The notes: generated from the letters alone by a model not told the origin. Numbered from the stretch's first letter, positions 1-8,684 are shown. The stretch is DNA of 64,000 bases from Paeniglutamicibacter quisquiliarum (GCF_019084045.1 NZ_JAHRED010000010.1:62001-126000), one strand, 5' to 3'. Numbers and translations are program-made.

Positions 1-382
1 GGACGGTACGGATGGATTCAAGCAGCTCCTCCGGGGGAGCGTCCTTGAGCAAGAAGCCGCTGGCCCCGGCCTGAATGGCTGCCAGCGCGTACTCGTCGAG
101 GTCAAAGGTCGTGAGGACAATGACCTTGGGCCCGGGTGCAGCCTTGGATTGTCCTGAAAGCAACAGCTCGGTTGTTTCTATCCCGTTCATTTCCGGCATG
201 CGCACGTCCATAAGAATGACATCCGACGCGGCAAGTGCAGGGGAGGCGATGGCCTCGCGGCCGTTCGATGCCTCGGCAACAACCTCAAGATCAGCCTGGG
301 AATTGATGAGCATCCTAAAGCCGCTGCGGACCAGGAGCTGGTCATCGACCAGCGCGACGCGGATGGGGTTTTCTTTTGGCAA
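1..382 (-). CDS. NarL/FixJ-type response regulator, 3' end cut off by the window edge
   Basis: This is the cytoplasmic receiver half of a DNA-binding response regulator. About 127 residues are visible, and the helix-turn-helix output domain would lie beyond base 1. The receiver shows the acidic pair in LVDDQ (D13/D14), the phosphorylatable Asp in ILMDVRMPEMNG (about D59), the Thr pair in VIVLTTFD and the conserved Lys in GFLLKDAP. No ATG is available in frame. The in-frame TTG at 380-382 is the only sensible start, and it lies 6 nt after the TAA of the upstream histidine kinase gene. The two genes therefore form a kinase-regulator operon transcribed leftwards. The kinase partner is of the NarL-paired type, which predicts a LuxR-type output domain. 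Target genes cannot be inferred. Confidence 0.85.
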   Translation of the reverse strand, partial: MPKENPIRVALVDDQLLVRSGFRMLINSQADLEVVAEASNGREAIASPALAASDVILMDVRMPEMNGIETTELLLSGQSKAAPGPKVIVLTTFDLDEYALAAIQAGASGFLLKDAPPEELLESIRTV

Positions 383-388
383 AGCTTT

Positions 389-1651
389 TTAGTCCTCGGT
401 GTAGGGGATGAATACGGAAACGCGGAAGCCTCCGCCGGGTGTGGGTCCTGCTTCGACGTCACCCTCGTAGAGGGCAACTCGCTCGGCCATTCCCCGAAGG
501 CCCTGGCCGGATGCGGAGCTTCCCAGGGCACCGGCCCCGCGTCCGTTGTCAGATACCAGCAGCTGGAGTCCCCGATTGTCCCAGCGCAGAGTCACGCCGG
601 CCGCGGCTTCGGGTCCGGCATGCTTCAGGACGTTGGTCAGGGCCTCCTGCATGGCCCGGTATACGGTGAGCTCGGCACCTGCCGGAAGCTCGCGCCGGGC
701 GGTGCCAACTTGTGCGAAGTTGATGGCCAAGCCGCTCATGCGCGTGGCATCCAGCAATTCGGGAACGTCGACGAGGGCGGGGAGGGGACGGGTTGAAGCC
801 TCCTCATCGCTGCGCAGAACACCCAGCAGCCGGCGCATCTCGCGCAACGAGCTTCGCCCCGTCTGCGAAATGGTGGCGAGGGTTTCCCGGGCGATCCCCG
901 GATCGTGTTCACTTGCGTAGCGCGCACCATCGGACTGCGTGATGATCACCGAAAGTGAATGGGCAACGATATCGTGCATTTCTCGCGCAATGTGGCTGCG
1001 TTCATCGGCAGCGGCCAAAGCGCGTTCCTGCTCCCGCTCAATTTCGAGCCTTCTGGCGCGGTCCTCGAGCGTTTGCAAGGTCAACCGTCGGGTCCGGGCC
1101 AAATCCCCAAACGTCCAGGCCACCAAGACCAAGAGGCCGAGACCGATGAAATTGCGCACCGCACCTTCCGGTGAGCTGCCTGCGGACCAGGACCCCACTC
1201 GAATACTGGCAAGAAGGGCGCCCACGAATCCTGCGGCGAGACCAGCGAATGACTGCCAGCGTCGTCCATAGGCGGCCAACGAATACACCGTAATCGGCAC
1301 GGCAATTTGGGAAGGCAATAACTCGTCGGTGACGGCAACTTGGATGAGGTGGGCGAGGACAATTATTCCGGCAGCCAGCCCAGGGTGCCGGCGGCGCCAA
1401 ATCAATGGAAGCGTTTGGACGGTACCCAGGATGGCCAATTGCCAGCCGTTTCCCGAAACTCCAAGCATGATTCCGGCGAGAAGTCCGAAGACGAGCCATA
1501 TGCCGAGGCCAAGGATGAGGTCGACCTTGTGTGGATTCTGGCGAATCCACTTATCTAGGCTGCGGTGTGGCGTCATCGATTCCTGCACGGGCAATGGGGC
1601 TGCTTCTTCTTCCTTGATTAGCCTACGGTGTTGAAGTGCGGCATTCGTCAT
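389..1651 (-). CDS. Sensor histidine kinase (HisKA_3 / NarL-partner type)
   Basis: This is a membrane sensor kinase of 420 residues, partner of the response regulator that starts 6 nt downstream. The N-terminal half carries about four or five hydrophobic membrane segments (for example LILGLGIWLVFGLLAGIMLG and LIGLG-like stretches near residue 165). These are followed by a short coiled linker, then a HisKA_3 dimerisation segment with the phospho-acceptor in HIAREMHDIVAHSLS, then a HATPase_c domain with the N-box EALTNVLKHA and the G-box VSDNGRGAG...GQGLRGM. I chose the ATG at 1649-1651 (MTNAALQHRR). The frame stays open upstream to 2203, but that part overlaps leuB antisense and does not look like protein. 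The extracellular loops are very short, so the kinase probably senses something at or within the membrane. The signal is unknown. Confidence 0.85.
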   Translation of the reverse strand: MTNAALQHRRLIKEEEAAPLPVQESMTPHRSLDKWIRQNPHKVDLILGLGIWLVFGLLAGIMLGVSGNGWQLAILGTVQTLPLIWRRRHPGLAAGIIVLAHLIQVAVTDELLPSQIAVPITVYSLAAYGRRWQSFAGLAAGFVGALLASIRVGSWSAGSSPEGAVRNFIGLGLLVLVAWTFGDLARTRRLTLQTLEDRARRLEIEREQERALAAADERSHIAREMHDIVAHSLSVIITQSDGARYASEHDPGIARETLATISQTGRSSLREMRRLLGVLRSDEEASTRPLPALVDVPELLDATRMSGLAINFAQVGTARRELPAGAELTVYRAMQEALTNVLKHAGPEAAAGVTLRWDNRGLQLLVSDNGRGAGALGSSASGQGLRGMAERVALYEGDVEAGPTPGGGFRVSVFIPYTED

Positions 1652-1689
1652 GCCGTGGCATGAGAATTGGAACGTAATCGCTGCGTCGC

Positions 1690-1721
1690 TCACTATGTGA
1701 GATGGGTTGCTCACATAGTGA
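1690..1721. promoter_or_regulatory. Perfect 12-bp inverted repeat upstream of leuB, probable LtbR operator
   Basis: TCACTATGTGAG (1690-1701) and its exact complement CTCACATAGTGA (1710-1721) are separated by 8 nt. The left arm in context, GCTCACTATGTGAGAT (1688-1703), matches TCTCACTATTTGAGAT (14262-14277), found between the IclR regulator and leuC, at 14 of 16 positions. The site lies 23-55 nt upstream of the leuB ATG and overlaps the candidate promoter, as expected for a repressor site. That LtbR binds here is inferred from the shared motif and from the C. glutamicum regulon. Confidence 0.65.
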
Positions 1722-1735
1722 TACGAGTCGATAAA
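1707..1735 (+). promoter_or_regulatory. Candidate leuB promoter
   Basis: TTGCTC (1707-1712) and GATAAA (1730-1735) are spaced by 17 nt. Transcription would start at about 1742-1745, at or just before the leuB ATG, giving a leaderless or nearly leaderless mRNA. The right arm of the inverted repeat at 1690-1721 covers the -35 and spacer. Confidence 0.4.
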
Positions 1736-1744
1736 CTCGTAGGC

Positions 1745-2803
1745 ATGAGCGAATCCTTGAATATTGCCGTCATTCCAGGTGATGGCATTGGTCCTGAAGT
1801 AATTGCCGAGGCCGTGAAGGTCCTGAAGAAGGTAACCGAAGCCTCTGGCGTGCAGTTGGCACTGACCGACTACAAGCTCGGTGCCGAGCACTGGCTGGAG
1901 ACGGGGGAGACCCTTCCGGAGGAGACGCTCACTGCGCTCCGCGGCCACGACGCCATCCTTTTCGGTGCTGTCGGCGCAGCGCCGGGGGATACCCGCATTC
2001 CGTCGGGGTTGATCGAGCGCGAAATGCTCCTCAAGCTGCGCTTCAGCCTGGATCACTTCGTGAACCTGCGCCCCTCCAAGCTTTACCCAGGGGTCCCGAG
2101 CCCGTTGGCAAACCCCGGCGAAATCGACTTCATCGTCGTCCGCGAAGGCACCGAGGGACCCTACGTCGGTAACGGCGGCGCCCTGCGCGTGGGTACACCG
2201 CACGAAATCGCCACCGAAGTGTCAATCAACACTGCCCATGGCGTCGAGCGAGTCGTGCGCGACGCCTTCCGCCGTGCCAATGAGCGTACCCGCAAGCATG
2301 TGACGCTGGTCCACAAGCACAACGTGCTGGTCTTTGCCGGCCACCTGTGGCGCCGGACCGTTGAGGCAGTCGCCGCCGAATTCCCCGATGTCACCCACGA
2401 CTACCTGCACGTCGATGCCGCAACGATCTTCATGACGACCAACCCGTCGCGCTTTGACGTCATCGTCACCGACAACCTCTTTGGCGACATCCTCACCGAC
2501 CAGGCCGGCGCCATCACCGGTGGCATTGGCTTGGCCGCATCCGGAAACATCAACATGGACCGCACCGCGCCTTCAATGTTTGAACCGGTCCACGGATCGG
2601 CCCCGGACATCGCCGGCCAGCAAAAGGCGGACCCGACTGCGGCAATCCTTTCGGCAGCCCTCTTGCTTGACCACGTGGGTCTTCCGGAGGCGGCCCGCCG
2701 GGTCGAGGAAGCAGTGGAAAGCGACATTGCCTCACGCGATGAAATGACCGATCCGCGCACCACGGCGGAGATCGGCGATGCAATCGTTGCCGCACTGGCT
2801 TAA
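1745..2803 (+). CDS. leuB: 3-isopropylmalate dehydrogenase
   Basis: LeuB oxidatively decarboxylates 3-isopropylmalate with NAD+, the third dedicated step of leucine synthesis, in the cytoplasm. The 352-residue protein has the family N-terminus [14 protein letters not shown], the substrate-binding region around [21 protein letters not shown], the catalytic and metal-binding stretch ending [15 protein letters not shown], and the C-terminal [15 protein letters not shown] cofactor loop. I start at the ATG at 1745 ([14 protein letters not shown]), not at the in-frame ATG 78 nt upstream, because that extension runs through the operator and promoter and encodes no conserved sequence. It is transcribed divergently from the histidine kinase. 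Its operator-like repeat resembles the one between ltbR and leuC, which suggests joint repression with leuCD. ilvE follows 99 nt downstream. Confidence 0.95.
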   Translation: MSESLNIAVIPGDGIGPEVIAEAVKVLKKVTEASGVQLALTDYKLGAEHWLETGETLPEETLTALRGHDAILFGAVGAAPGDTRIPSGLIEREMLLKLRFSLDHFVNLRPSKLYPGVPSPLANPGEIDFIVVREGTEGPYVGNGGALRVGTPHEIATEVSINTAHGVERVVRDAFRRANERTRKHVTLVHKHNVLVFAGHLWRRTVEAVAAEFPDVTHDYLHVDAATIFMTTNPSRFDVIVTDNLFGDILTDQAGAITGGIGLAASGNINMDRTAPSMFEPVHGSAPDIAGQQKADPTAAILSAALLLDHVGLPEAARRVEEAVESDIASRDEMTDPRTTAEIGDAIVAALA

Positions 2804-2839
2804 GCTGGTGACTAGGTTCATTTAGGAACCAATTCTTAG

Positions 2840-2867
2840 GGTGGCAAGCCCCTGCTGGCTTGCCACC
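2840..2867 (+). terminator. Hairpin between leuB and ilvE
   Basis: GGTGGCAAGCC (2840-2850) and GGCTTGCCACC (2857-2867) form a perfect 11-bp stem with a 6-nt loop. There is no T-run after it. It may be a leuB terminator or a structure in the ilvE leader, and the sequence does not decide between them. Confidence 0.5.
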
Positions 2868-2902
2868 GCAACACCCTGTCGAAGAGGAAGCCTGACGGCA
2901 TC

Positions 2903-3997
2903 ATGGAATTCATTGAAGATCTCTCAACTCACCGTAAAAGCGATCAGGAACGCGCCGAGATTCTGGCGAACCCAGGTTTTGGGGATTTCTTCACTGACCA
3001 CACCGCGGTCATCGACTGGTCGGCCGATGGTGAAGGACCGCAGGGCACCTGGAGCAACGCGCGCATCGAACCCTACGGCCCCATTGCCATGGATCCAGCG
3101 GCCTCGGTGCTGCACTATGGCCAGGAAATCTTCGAAGGCCTAAAGGCCTACCGCCATGCAGACGGCAGCATCTGGACGTTCCGTCCGCATGCGAACGCAG
3201 CCCGCCTGAATCGATCCGCCGAGCGCCTGGCGCTTCCGCAGCTGGACGAGGAAGCTTTTGTCGAGTCACTGCGACGATTGGTCAAGGCGGATGTGCAGTG
3301 GGTCCCCAGCGGCGACGGTGAAGCGCTCTACCTCCGCCCCTTCATGATTGCCACGGAGGCCTTCCTGGGCGTTCGGGCGGCTCGCAAGGTTTCCTACCGC
3401 GTCATTGCGTCCCCGGCAGGCAACTACTTCGGCGGAGAGCTGAAGCCGGTGGGCATTTGGGTGTCGCACAACTATGCGCGCGCCGGACGCGGCGGCACCG
3501 GGGCTGCCAAGTGCGGCGGCAACTACGCCGCTTCCCTTGTTGCGCAACTGGAAGCCGAACAAAACGGCTGCAAGCAGGTCCTCTTCCTCGACCCGTTCAA
3601 CAATGAGGCGGTGGAAGAGCTCGGTGGCATGAATGTCTTCTTCGTGATGAAGGGCGGCAAGCTCGTCACCCCGCGCCTGACCGGCACCATCCTCGAAGGC
3701 ATCACACGTTCCTCGATCATCCAACTGGCCACGGACCGCGGCCTTGAGGTGGAGGAACGCACCATCACCTTAGGCGAATGGCGCGAAGGTATCGCCACCG
3801 GTGAAATCGAGGAGGTCTTTGCCTGCGGCACCGCCGCCGTCATCACCCCGATTGGCGTATTGAAGAACGGCGACGAGCACATCGGCGATCCGGAAGCACC
3901 CGCAGGAGAAGTGACCATGGCGCTGCGCGAAGAATTGCTGGGCATCCAGACCGGTGCCGTTGAAGACCGTCACGGTTGGCTCGAACGACTCGCATAG
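2903..3997 (+). CDS. ilvE: Branched-chain amino acid aminotransferase
   Basis: IlvE is a PLP-dependent class IV aminotransferase for the last step of leucine, isoleucine and valine synthesis and the first step of their breakdown. It has 364 residues, the usual length of the long actinobacterial BCAT form. Visible family features are YGQEIFEGLKAYRHADGSI, FRPHANAARLNRSAERL, the PLP-binding Lys in GAAKCGGNYAASL, the phosphate-binding FLDPFNNEAVEELGGMN, and the C-terminal EEVFACGTAAVITPIG. The ATG is preceded by GAAGAGGAAG about 13 nt upstream, a somewhat distant ribosome site. It lies downstream of leuB in the same orientation, which places two branched-chain enzymes side by side. A strong terminator follows. 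Confidence 0.95.
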   Translation: MEFIEDLSTHRKSDQERAEILANPGFGDFFTDHTAVIDWSADGEGPQGTWSNARIEPYGPIAMDPAASVLHYGQEIFEGLKAYRHADGSIWTFRPHANAARLNRSAERLALPQLDEEAFVESLRRLVKADVQWVPSGDGEALYLRPFMIATEAFLGVRAARKVSYRVIASPAGNYFGGELKPVGIWVSHNYARAGRGGTGAAKCGGNYAASLVAQLEAEQNGCKQVLFLDPFNNEAVEELGGMNVFFVMKGGKLVTPRLTGTILEGITRSSIIQLATDRGLEVEERTITLGEWREGIATGEIEEVFACGTAAVITPIGVLKNGDEHIGDPEAPAGEVTMALREELLGIQTGAVEDRHGWLERLA

Positions 3998-4011
3998 GCG
4001 ATGCACGTGAG

Positions 4012-4052
4012 CGGTGGGGCGGGATTCCAATGGAATCCCGCCCCACCGTTGT
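4012..4052 (+). terminator. Rho-independent terminator after ilvE
   Basis: A perfect 18-bp inverted repeat runs from 4012-4029 to 4031-4048, with the core GGGGCGGGATTCC and its complement, followed by TTGTTTG. The hairpin lies 15 nt after the ilvE stop and upstream of the galE promoter. Confidence 0.85.
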
Positions 4053-4081
4053 TTGAGTCGGCCGTATGGCGCAGCGTTCCA

Positions 4082-4087
4082 TAGAAT
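4082..4087 (+). promoter_or_regulatory. -10 box of galE (leaderless type)
   Basis: TAGAAT lies 7 nt before the galE ATG, so transcription should begin at or next to the A of the start codon. The context CATAGAATGG is repeated in front of gltX (6182-6191). No clear -35 hexamer is seen. Confidence 0.5.
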
Positions 4088-4094
4088 GGATTGC

Positions 4095-5210
4095 ATGCGC
4101 ATTCTGGTCACCGGCGGTGCCGGCTACATTGGATCCCACACTGTCCTGCTTCTGTTGGAAGAGGGACACGAGGTCCATGTCTTTGACAACCTGAGCAACT
4201 CCTCGCCCGAGGCCCTGCGGCGGGTCGCCGAACTTACGGGCCGCCACGCCCAACTGCATGTCGGCGACTTGTTGGATGAGAGTCGTCTCGGGGACGTGTT
4301 CGATGCGTCCAGGCCCGAGGCCGTGATCCACTTTGCCGGGCTCAAGGCGGTGGGGGAGTCCGTTTCGAAGCCGCTGATGTACTACCGCAACAACATCACG
4401 GGCACGCTGAACCTGTTGGAGGCCATGGATGCCCACAGCGTTCGCACCTTGGTCTTCAGCTCGTCGGCGACGGTGTACGGCGAGACCCTCGAACTCCCGA
4501 TCACTGAAGCAACGGCATTGTCCGCCACCAACCCCTACGGACGGACCAAGCTCCACATCGAGGGCATGCTTGACGACGTTGCCGCCTCGGACCCGCGGTG
4601 GTCCATTGCGAAGCTGCGCTATTTCAATCCGGTGGGGTCCCATGAATCCGGCCAAATCGGGGAGGACCCGCAAGGGATCCCCAATAACTTGATGCCCTAC
4701 ATCGCGCAGGTGGCGGTGGGCGTTCGGGACCGAGTCAGTGTCTTTGGCGGAGATTATCCGACGCTCGACGGGACAGGCGTGCGCGACTACATCCACGTGG
4801 TGGATCTCGGTGCCGGACACCTGGCCGCACTTGACTACCTGCAGGACCATGGCGGATTGCACGCCTGGAACCTGGGCACGGGGCACGGTTCCTCGGTCCT
4901 CGAGGTGATCCAGGCCTTCGCCCGCGCCTCCGAACGCGAAATCCCCTACGACGTCGTGGACCGCCGCCCGGGCGACGTGGCAGCGAGCTACGCGGATCCA
5001 ACGCTGGCCCGCGAGGAAATCGGGTGGAAGGCCGAACGCGGACTTGAGCAGATGGTCGGGGACATGTGGCGCTGGCAGTCATCCAACCCCACCGGATACC
5101 CGGACACGGAACCAGTCGACCCGCAGGACGAACACCAAGTCGAGGCAGACGTCGCCAAGGGCCCGAAGCCGAAACGCGCAACCGGTTCCAACGAACCCAC
5201 TAAGCTATAA
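4095..5210 (+). CDS. galE: UDP-glucose 4-epimerase
   Basis: GalE interconverts UDP-glucose and UDP-galactose, supplying galactose donors for wall polysaccharides. The extended SDR fold shows the NAD-binding GGAGYIGSH at the N-terminus, the catalytic Ser in SSSATVYGE and the YGRTK (YxxxK) pair. The substrate-binding segments FNPVGSHESG and GVRDYIHV are typical of GalE. I start at the ATG at 4095 (MRILVTGG). The longer in-frame start would cover the upstream terminator. The 371-residue protein is about 30 residues longer than typical GalE because of a charged, Lys/Glu/Pro-rich tail after GYPDTEP that looks disordered. The FAH-family gene begins 3 nt after the stop, so the two are probably cotranscribed. 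Confidence 0.93.
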   Translation: MRILVTGGAGYIGSHTVLLLLEEGHEVHVFDNLSNSSPEALRRVAELTGRHAQLHVGDLLDESRLGDVFDASRPEAVIHFAGLKAVGESVSKPLMYYRNNITGTLNLLEAMDAHSVRTLVFSSSATVYGETLELPITEATALSATNPYGRTKLHIEGMLDDVAASDPRWSIAKLRYFNPVGSHESGQIGEDPQGIPNNLMPYIAQVAVGVRDRVSVFGGDYPTLDGTGVRDYIHVVDLGAGHLAALDYLQDHGGLHAWNLGTGHGSSVLEVIQAFARASEREIPYDVVDRRPGDVAASYADPTLAREEIGWKAERGLEQMVGDMWRWQSSNPTGYPDTEPVDPQDEHQVEADVAKGPKPKRATGSNEPTKL

Positions 5211-5213
5211 ACC

Positions 5214-5975
5214 ATGCGTATTGCTCGTTTTGTCGTTGACAGTGACCCCATGTACGGCGTCGTGGAAGATGACCAGGTCATCGTTATTTCCGGTGACCCC
5301 TTCTTCCAAGGAATCAAGCCAACCGGAGCCAAGCACAAGCTTGAGGATGTCCGGTTGCTGGCCCCGATCATTCCACGCTCCAAGGTGGTGTGCTTCGGAC
5401 GTACCTACGCCGACCACGCTGCCGAGCTTGGCAATGAAGTGCCGGCCGAACCCTTGATGTTCCTGAAGCCCAATACCGCGGTCGTCGGGTCGGGCGACCC
5501 GATCACCTTGCCAAGCTTTTCCGAGGAAATTTCCTACGAAGGCGAGCTCGCCGTTGTCATTGGCAGGATCTGCAAGGACGTCCCTGCCGAGAAGGCCCAG
5601 GACGTGATCTTCGGCTACACCATCGCCAATGACCTCACCGCGCGCGATGCACAGCGCACCGACGGACAATGGGCACGCGCCAAGGGCTGGGATGGATCCT
5701 GCCCGCTGGGACCATGGATCCAGACCGAGCTGGACCACGAAGACACCCAACTGACCACCCGCCTCGATGGAACGGTCGTTCAGGACGGCAACACTTCCCA
5801 GATGGTTTGGGGGATCAACGACCTGGTTGCCTATGCATCGGCGGCATTCACCTTGCTTCCGGGTGACGTGATCCTCACAGGCACCCCGGCGGGAGTTGGC
5901 TTGGTGACCGAGGGACAGCGCGTGGATGTTGAGATTGAGGGAATCGGCACCTTGAGCAACCCGTTCCGACGCTGA
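5214..5975 (+). CDS. Fumarylacetoacetate hydrolase (FAH) family protein
   Basis: This 253-residue protein has the FAH fold. A short N-terminal domain is followed by the catalytic region starting KVVCFGRTYADHAAELG. The metal-binding acidic residues are in EEISYEGELAVVIG (the E-x-E pattern) and TIANDLTARDAQ, and the C-terminus LLPGDVILTGTPAGVG is a family signature. Members cleave C-C bonds or decarboxylate or isomerise acylpyruvate-type compounds in aromatic catabolism, or act as oxaloacetate decarboxylase. The sequence does not fix the substrate. Its place between galE and gltX matches the gene next to gltX in mycobacteria (Rv2993c, as I recall). It follows galE by 3 nt and is closed by a terminator at 6092-6124. 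Confidence 0.88.
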   Translation: MRIARFVVDSDPMYGVVEDDQVIVISGDPFFQGIKPTGAKHKLEDVRLLAPIIPRSKVVCFGRTYADHAAELGNEVPAEPLMFLKPNTAVVGSGDPITLPSFSEEISYEGELAVVIGRICKDVPAEKAQDVIFGYTIANDLTARDAQRTDGQWARAKGWDGSCPLGPWIQTELDHEDTQLTTRLDGTVVQDGNTSQMVWGINDLVAYASAAFTLLPGDVILTGTPAGVGLVTEGQRVDVEIEGIGTLSNPFRR

Positions 5976-6091
5976 AAATACGACCGGAGGTGATGGGATT
6001 GGTGCAGAACCTCATTTTGAATAACCACGTCCACGGATTAATCTTTTCCAGTCGGTTTCTTTTTTGCCATCGAAGCTGACACCACACTGTG

Positions 6092-6124
6092 ATCGGCCCC
6101 GGTTTCCGGGGCCGATTGCTTTTG
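6092..6124 (+). terminator. Rho-independent terminator before gltX
   Basis: ATCGGCCCCGG (6092-6102) and CCGGGGCCGAT (6106-6116) form an 11-bp stem with a TTT loop, followed by TGCTTTT. It closes the galE-FAH unit. The roughly 115 nt between the FAH stop and this hairpin hold no recognisable gene. Confidence 0.85.
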
Positions 6125-6183
6125 GCTATTGTCTTACGAGTCGCAACAAGTGCCCGCCTACCGGGTGAACCGGTGCGGGGACA

Positions 6184-6189
6184 TAGAAT
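6184..6189 (+). promoter_or_regulatory. -10 box of gltX
   Basis: TAGAAT lies 9 nt before the gltX ATG, so the leader would be only about 2-4 nt. The surrounding ACATAGAATGG is almost the same as in front of galE. No purine-rich ribosome site is present. Confidence 0.5.
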
Positions 6190-6198
6190 GGTCACATC

Positions 6199-7704
6199 AT
6201 GACTGATGTATCCCTCATTCCCACCGTGACCGATGAAACCCCCGTCCGCGTACGCTTCTGCCCGTCTCCGACCGGCACACCGCACGTAGGCCTGATTCGC
6301 ACCGCCCTGTTCAACTGGGCCTATGCGCGCCACACCGGCGGAAAGATGATCTTCCGCATCGAAGACACCGACGCCAAGCGCGACTCCGAGGAAAGCTACC
6401 ACCAATTGCTTGACGCCTTGGATTGGCTCGGGATCACCTGGGATGAGGGTGTCAACGTCGGCGGTCCCCACGAACCGTACCGCCAGTCCCAGCGCGGGGA
6501 CATCTACCAGGACGTCATCGCCAAGCTTCGTGCCGGCGGACACGTCTACGAATCCTTCTCCACTCCCGAAGAAGTTGAAGAACGCCACAAGGCTGCCGGC
6601 CGGGACCCGAAGCTGGGCTACGACGGCTTTGACCGCAACCTCAGTGACGAGCAGATCGCCGCCTACCGTGCCGAGGGCCGCGAGCCGGTGCTCCGCGTGC
6701 GCATGCCGGACGAGGACCTCACCTTCACCGACCTGGTTCGCGGGGAAATCACCTTCAAGGCCGGATCCGTTCCTGACTTCGTGGTCGTGCGCGCCAACGG
6801 ACAACCGCTTTACACGCTGGTCAACCCCGTGGATGACGCGCTCATGGGCATCACCCACGTGCTGCGCGGCGAGGACCTTCTCTCCTCGACCCCCCGCCAG
6901 ATTGCCTTGTACCGCGCCTTGATCGATATCAAGGTCGCGCAGTACATGCCCCTCTTTGGGCACCTGCCGTATGTGATGGGCCAGGGGAACAAGAAGCTTT
7001 CGAAGCGCGACCCGGAGTCGAGCCTCTTCCTGCACCGTGACCGCGGATTCATTCCCGAGGGCCTGCTGAACTACCTGTCGCTGCTTGGATGGTCCTTGAG
7101 CGCGGATGAAGACATCTTCACCCGAGACCAGCTCATCGAGGCGTTTGACGTCCACGACGTGCTCTCCAACCCGGCACGCTTTGACATCAAGAAGGCCGAG
7201 GCCATCAACGGCACCCACGTGCGCATGCTTGAGGCCGCCGACTTCCGTGACCGGCTGATCCCGTACCTTCGCGCCCACGGCTTGGTGGGGGAGCAGCTAA
7301 CCGAGCGCCAGAACGAGATCCTGACCGAGGCCGCACCGCTCGTCCAGGAACGCATCACGCTGCTGGGCGAGGCCCCGGACATGCTGGAGTTCCTTTTCAC
7401 CGAGGATTCGGCCATCGAGCCGGCCGCGGATGCCTTGAAGGGCCTGCCGGAAAACACCGCCGAGGTCCTGGACGCCGGTCTGGCCGCGCTCGAGGCCGCG
7501 AACCAGTGGGACGCCGAGACAATCCAAGATGTCTTGAAGACTTCCTTGGTTGAGGGGCTCGGTATCAAGCCGCGGCATGCCTTTGGTCCGATCCGCACCG
7601 CCGTGTCCGGCAAGCGGATCTCCCCGCCGTTGTTTGAGTCCATGGTGATCCTGGGCAAGGAATCCTCGCTGAACCGCGTGCGCTCGTTCCGGGCAGCCCG
7701 GTAA
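6199..7704 (+). CDS. gltX: Glutamyl-tRNA synthetase
   Basis: GltX is a class I aminoacyl-tRNA synthetase that charges tRNA-Glu in the cytoplasm. In actinobacteria it usually also charges tRNA-Gln for later amidation. The 501-residue protein has the HIGH-equivalent in [20 protein letters not shown], the FRIEDTD glutamate-binding segment and the KMSKS-equivalent KLSKRDP. The anticodon-binding C-terminal half follows. It lies about 900 nt upstream of a tRNA-Gln and two tRNA-Glu genes, which are its substrates. The HAD-family gene begins 19 nt after its stop, so the two are probably cotranscribed. Confidence 0.97.
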   Translation: MTDVSLIPTVTDETPVRVRFCPSPTGTPHVGLIRTALFNWAYARHTGGKMIFRIEDTDAKRDSEESYHQLLDALDWLGITWDEGVNVGGPHEPYRQSQRGDIYQDVIAKLRAGGHVYESFSTPEEVEERHKAAGRDPKLGYDGFDRNLSDEQIAAYRAEGREPVLRVRMPDEDLTFTDLVRGEITFKAGSVPDFVVVRANGQPLYTLVNPVDDALMGITHVLRGEDLLSSTPRQIALYRALIDIKVAQYMPLFGHLPYVMGQGNKKLSKRDPESSLFLHRDRGFIPEGLLNYLSLLGWSLSADEDIFTRDQLIEAFDVHDVLSNPARFDIKKAEAINGTHVRMLEAADFRDRLIPYLRAHGLVGEQLTERQNEILTEAAPLVQERITLLGEAPDMLEFLFTEDSAIEPAADALKGLPENTAEVLDAGLAALEAANQWDAETIQDVLKTSLVEGLGIKPRHAFGPIRTAVSGKRISPPLFESMVILGKESSLNRVRSFRAAR

Positions 7705-7723
7705 CCAGGAACTCGCGAGAATC

Positions 7724-8494
7724 GTGGATAACGCGAACGACGCCCTCAACCCATCTCCCGGAGCAGCTTCCGTGGCCCGGGTTGAGGGCGTTCTCTTTGA
7801 TATTGACGACACCCTTGTGGACCTGAACTCCGCTGCGGTCAAGGGCTTCAACCAGCTCACGGCCGAGGACTTCAGCGACGTTCCGGCGGCACTGCGGGAA
7901 TATGTGGCCCGCGACTACGCGGACGACGGTGCCGGCGCTTACGAGCGCTACATGGCGGGGGAGCTGACGTTCCTTGGCCAACGTGCCGAGCGGATCCGGC
8001 GCGCCTTCGACCTCGTGGGATTGGAAGCCCCGCCGGCTGAGGCGCTTGGGGCGTGGAGCGCACGTTACGAGGAAGCGGTGCAAGGCATGTGGGCGCCGTT
8101 CCCCGACGTGCACGCCTGCCTTGACGCACTGGATGCCTTGTCCATTCCCTACGGGGCGGTGAGCAACAACGTGGAGCGCTACCAGCGCAACAAGTTGCAG
8201 CTTTCCGGTCTTGGGCGGATCGGGGTGCTCGTTGGCTCGGATACGGCTGGTGCGCCGAAGCCGGATCCACGCCCATTCCATGCCGGCTGCCGGCTGCTGG
8301 GAACCGCTCCTGGTGCCACGCTCTACGTGGGGGACAACCCGGTCAATGATGTCCAGGGCGCAAAGGATGCAGGACTGCAGGGAATCCTGCTGGATCGTGC
8401 GCCAGATCACAAAATCGAGTCGGCTGAAATCCTGCAAAATTTGGGGTCCCTGGCCGCAATAATCGGCGGAAACTCGGGGTTTTTGGCCCACTAG
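7724..8494 (+). CDS. HAD-superfamily hydrolase
   Basis: This is a 256-residue haloacid-dehalogenase-fold phosphatase. Motif I is VLFDIDDTLVDL (nucleophile Asp and acid/base Asp), motif II is the Ser/Asn in YGAVSNN, and motif III/IV is GAPKPDP with TLYVGDNPVNDVQGAKDAG. The helical cap lies between motifs I and II, as in subfamily I enzymes of the phosphoglycolate-phosphatase or putative hydrolase type. I chose the GTG at 7724. The first 20 residues are not conserved-looking, and the catalytic fold begins near ARVEGVLFD. It follows gltX by 19 nt. The substrate is unknown. The stop codon lies inside a perfect palindrome (8489-8504). Confidence 0.85.
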   Translation: MDNANDALNPSPGAASVARVEGVLFDIDDTLVDLNSAAVKGFNQLTAEDFSDVPAALREYVARDYADDGAGAYERYMAGELTFLGQRAERIRRAFDLVGLEAPPAEALGAWSARYEEAVQGMWAPFPDVHACLDALDALSIPYGAVSNNVERYQRNKLQLSGLGRIGVLVGSDTAGAPKPDPRPFHAGCRLLGTAPGATLYVGDNPVNDVQGAKDAGLQGILLDRAPDHKIESAEILQNLGSLAAIIGGNSGFLAH

Positions 8495-8504
8495 GATCCT
8501 AGTG
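8489..8504. terminator. Perfect 16-bp palindrome overlapping the HAD gene stop codon
   Basis: CACTAGGATCCTAGTG is its own complement and contains the TAG stop. With flanking GGC and GCC it could fold into a stem that ends the gltX-HAD transcript before the tRNA promoter. No T-run follows, so the terminator role is tentative. Confidence 0.4.
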
Positions 8505-8514
8505 AGCCCCCGAT

Positions 8515-8544
8515 TTGTACTTTATGCAGATCCGCCGGTATAGT
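8515..8544 (+). promoter_or_regulatory. Promoter of the tRNA array
   Basis: TTGTAC (8515-8520) and TATAGT (8539-8544) are spaced by 18 nt, close to the vegetative sigma consensus. They lie about 64 nt upstream of tRNA-Gln, with no coding sequence between. Confidence 0.6.
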
Positions 8545-8607
8545 TATTTCTCGTGCTGAGGCGCACGAAAGCTTTCGAAAAGAAAGCCGGAGAGCAAATC
8601 AACGCTG

Positions 8608-8679
8608 TGGGGTATGGTGTAATTGGCAACACACTGGTTTCTGGTACCAACATTCTAGGTTCGAGTCCTGGTACCCCAG
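8608..8679 (+). tRNA. tRNA-Gln (anticodon CTG)
   Basis: The cloverleaf can be drawn by hand. The acceptor TGGGGTA (8608-8614) pairs with TACCCCA (8672-8678), with discriminator G. The D arm is GTGT/ACAC, and the anticodon loop TTCTGGT gives CTG, which reads CAG. The T arm CTAGG/CCTGG encloses TTCGAGT. The CCA end is not encoded. It is the first gene of a three-tRNA array. Confidence 0.93.
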
Positions 8680-8684
8680 CGTCA

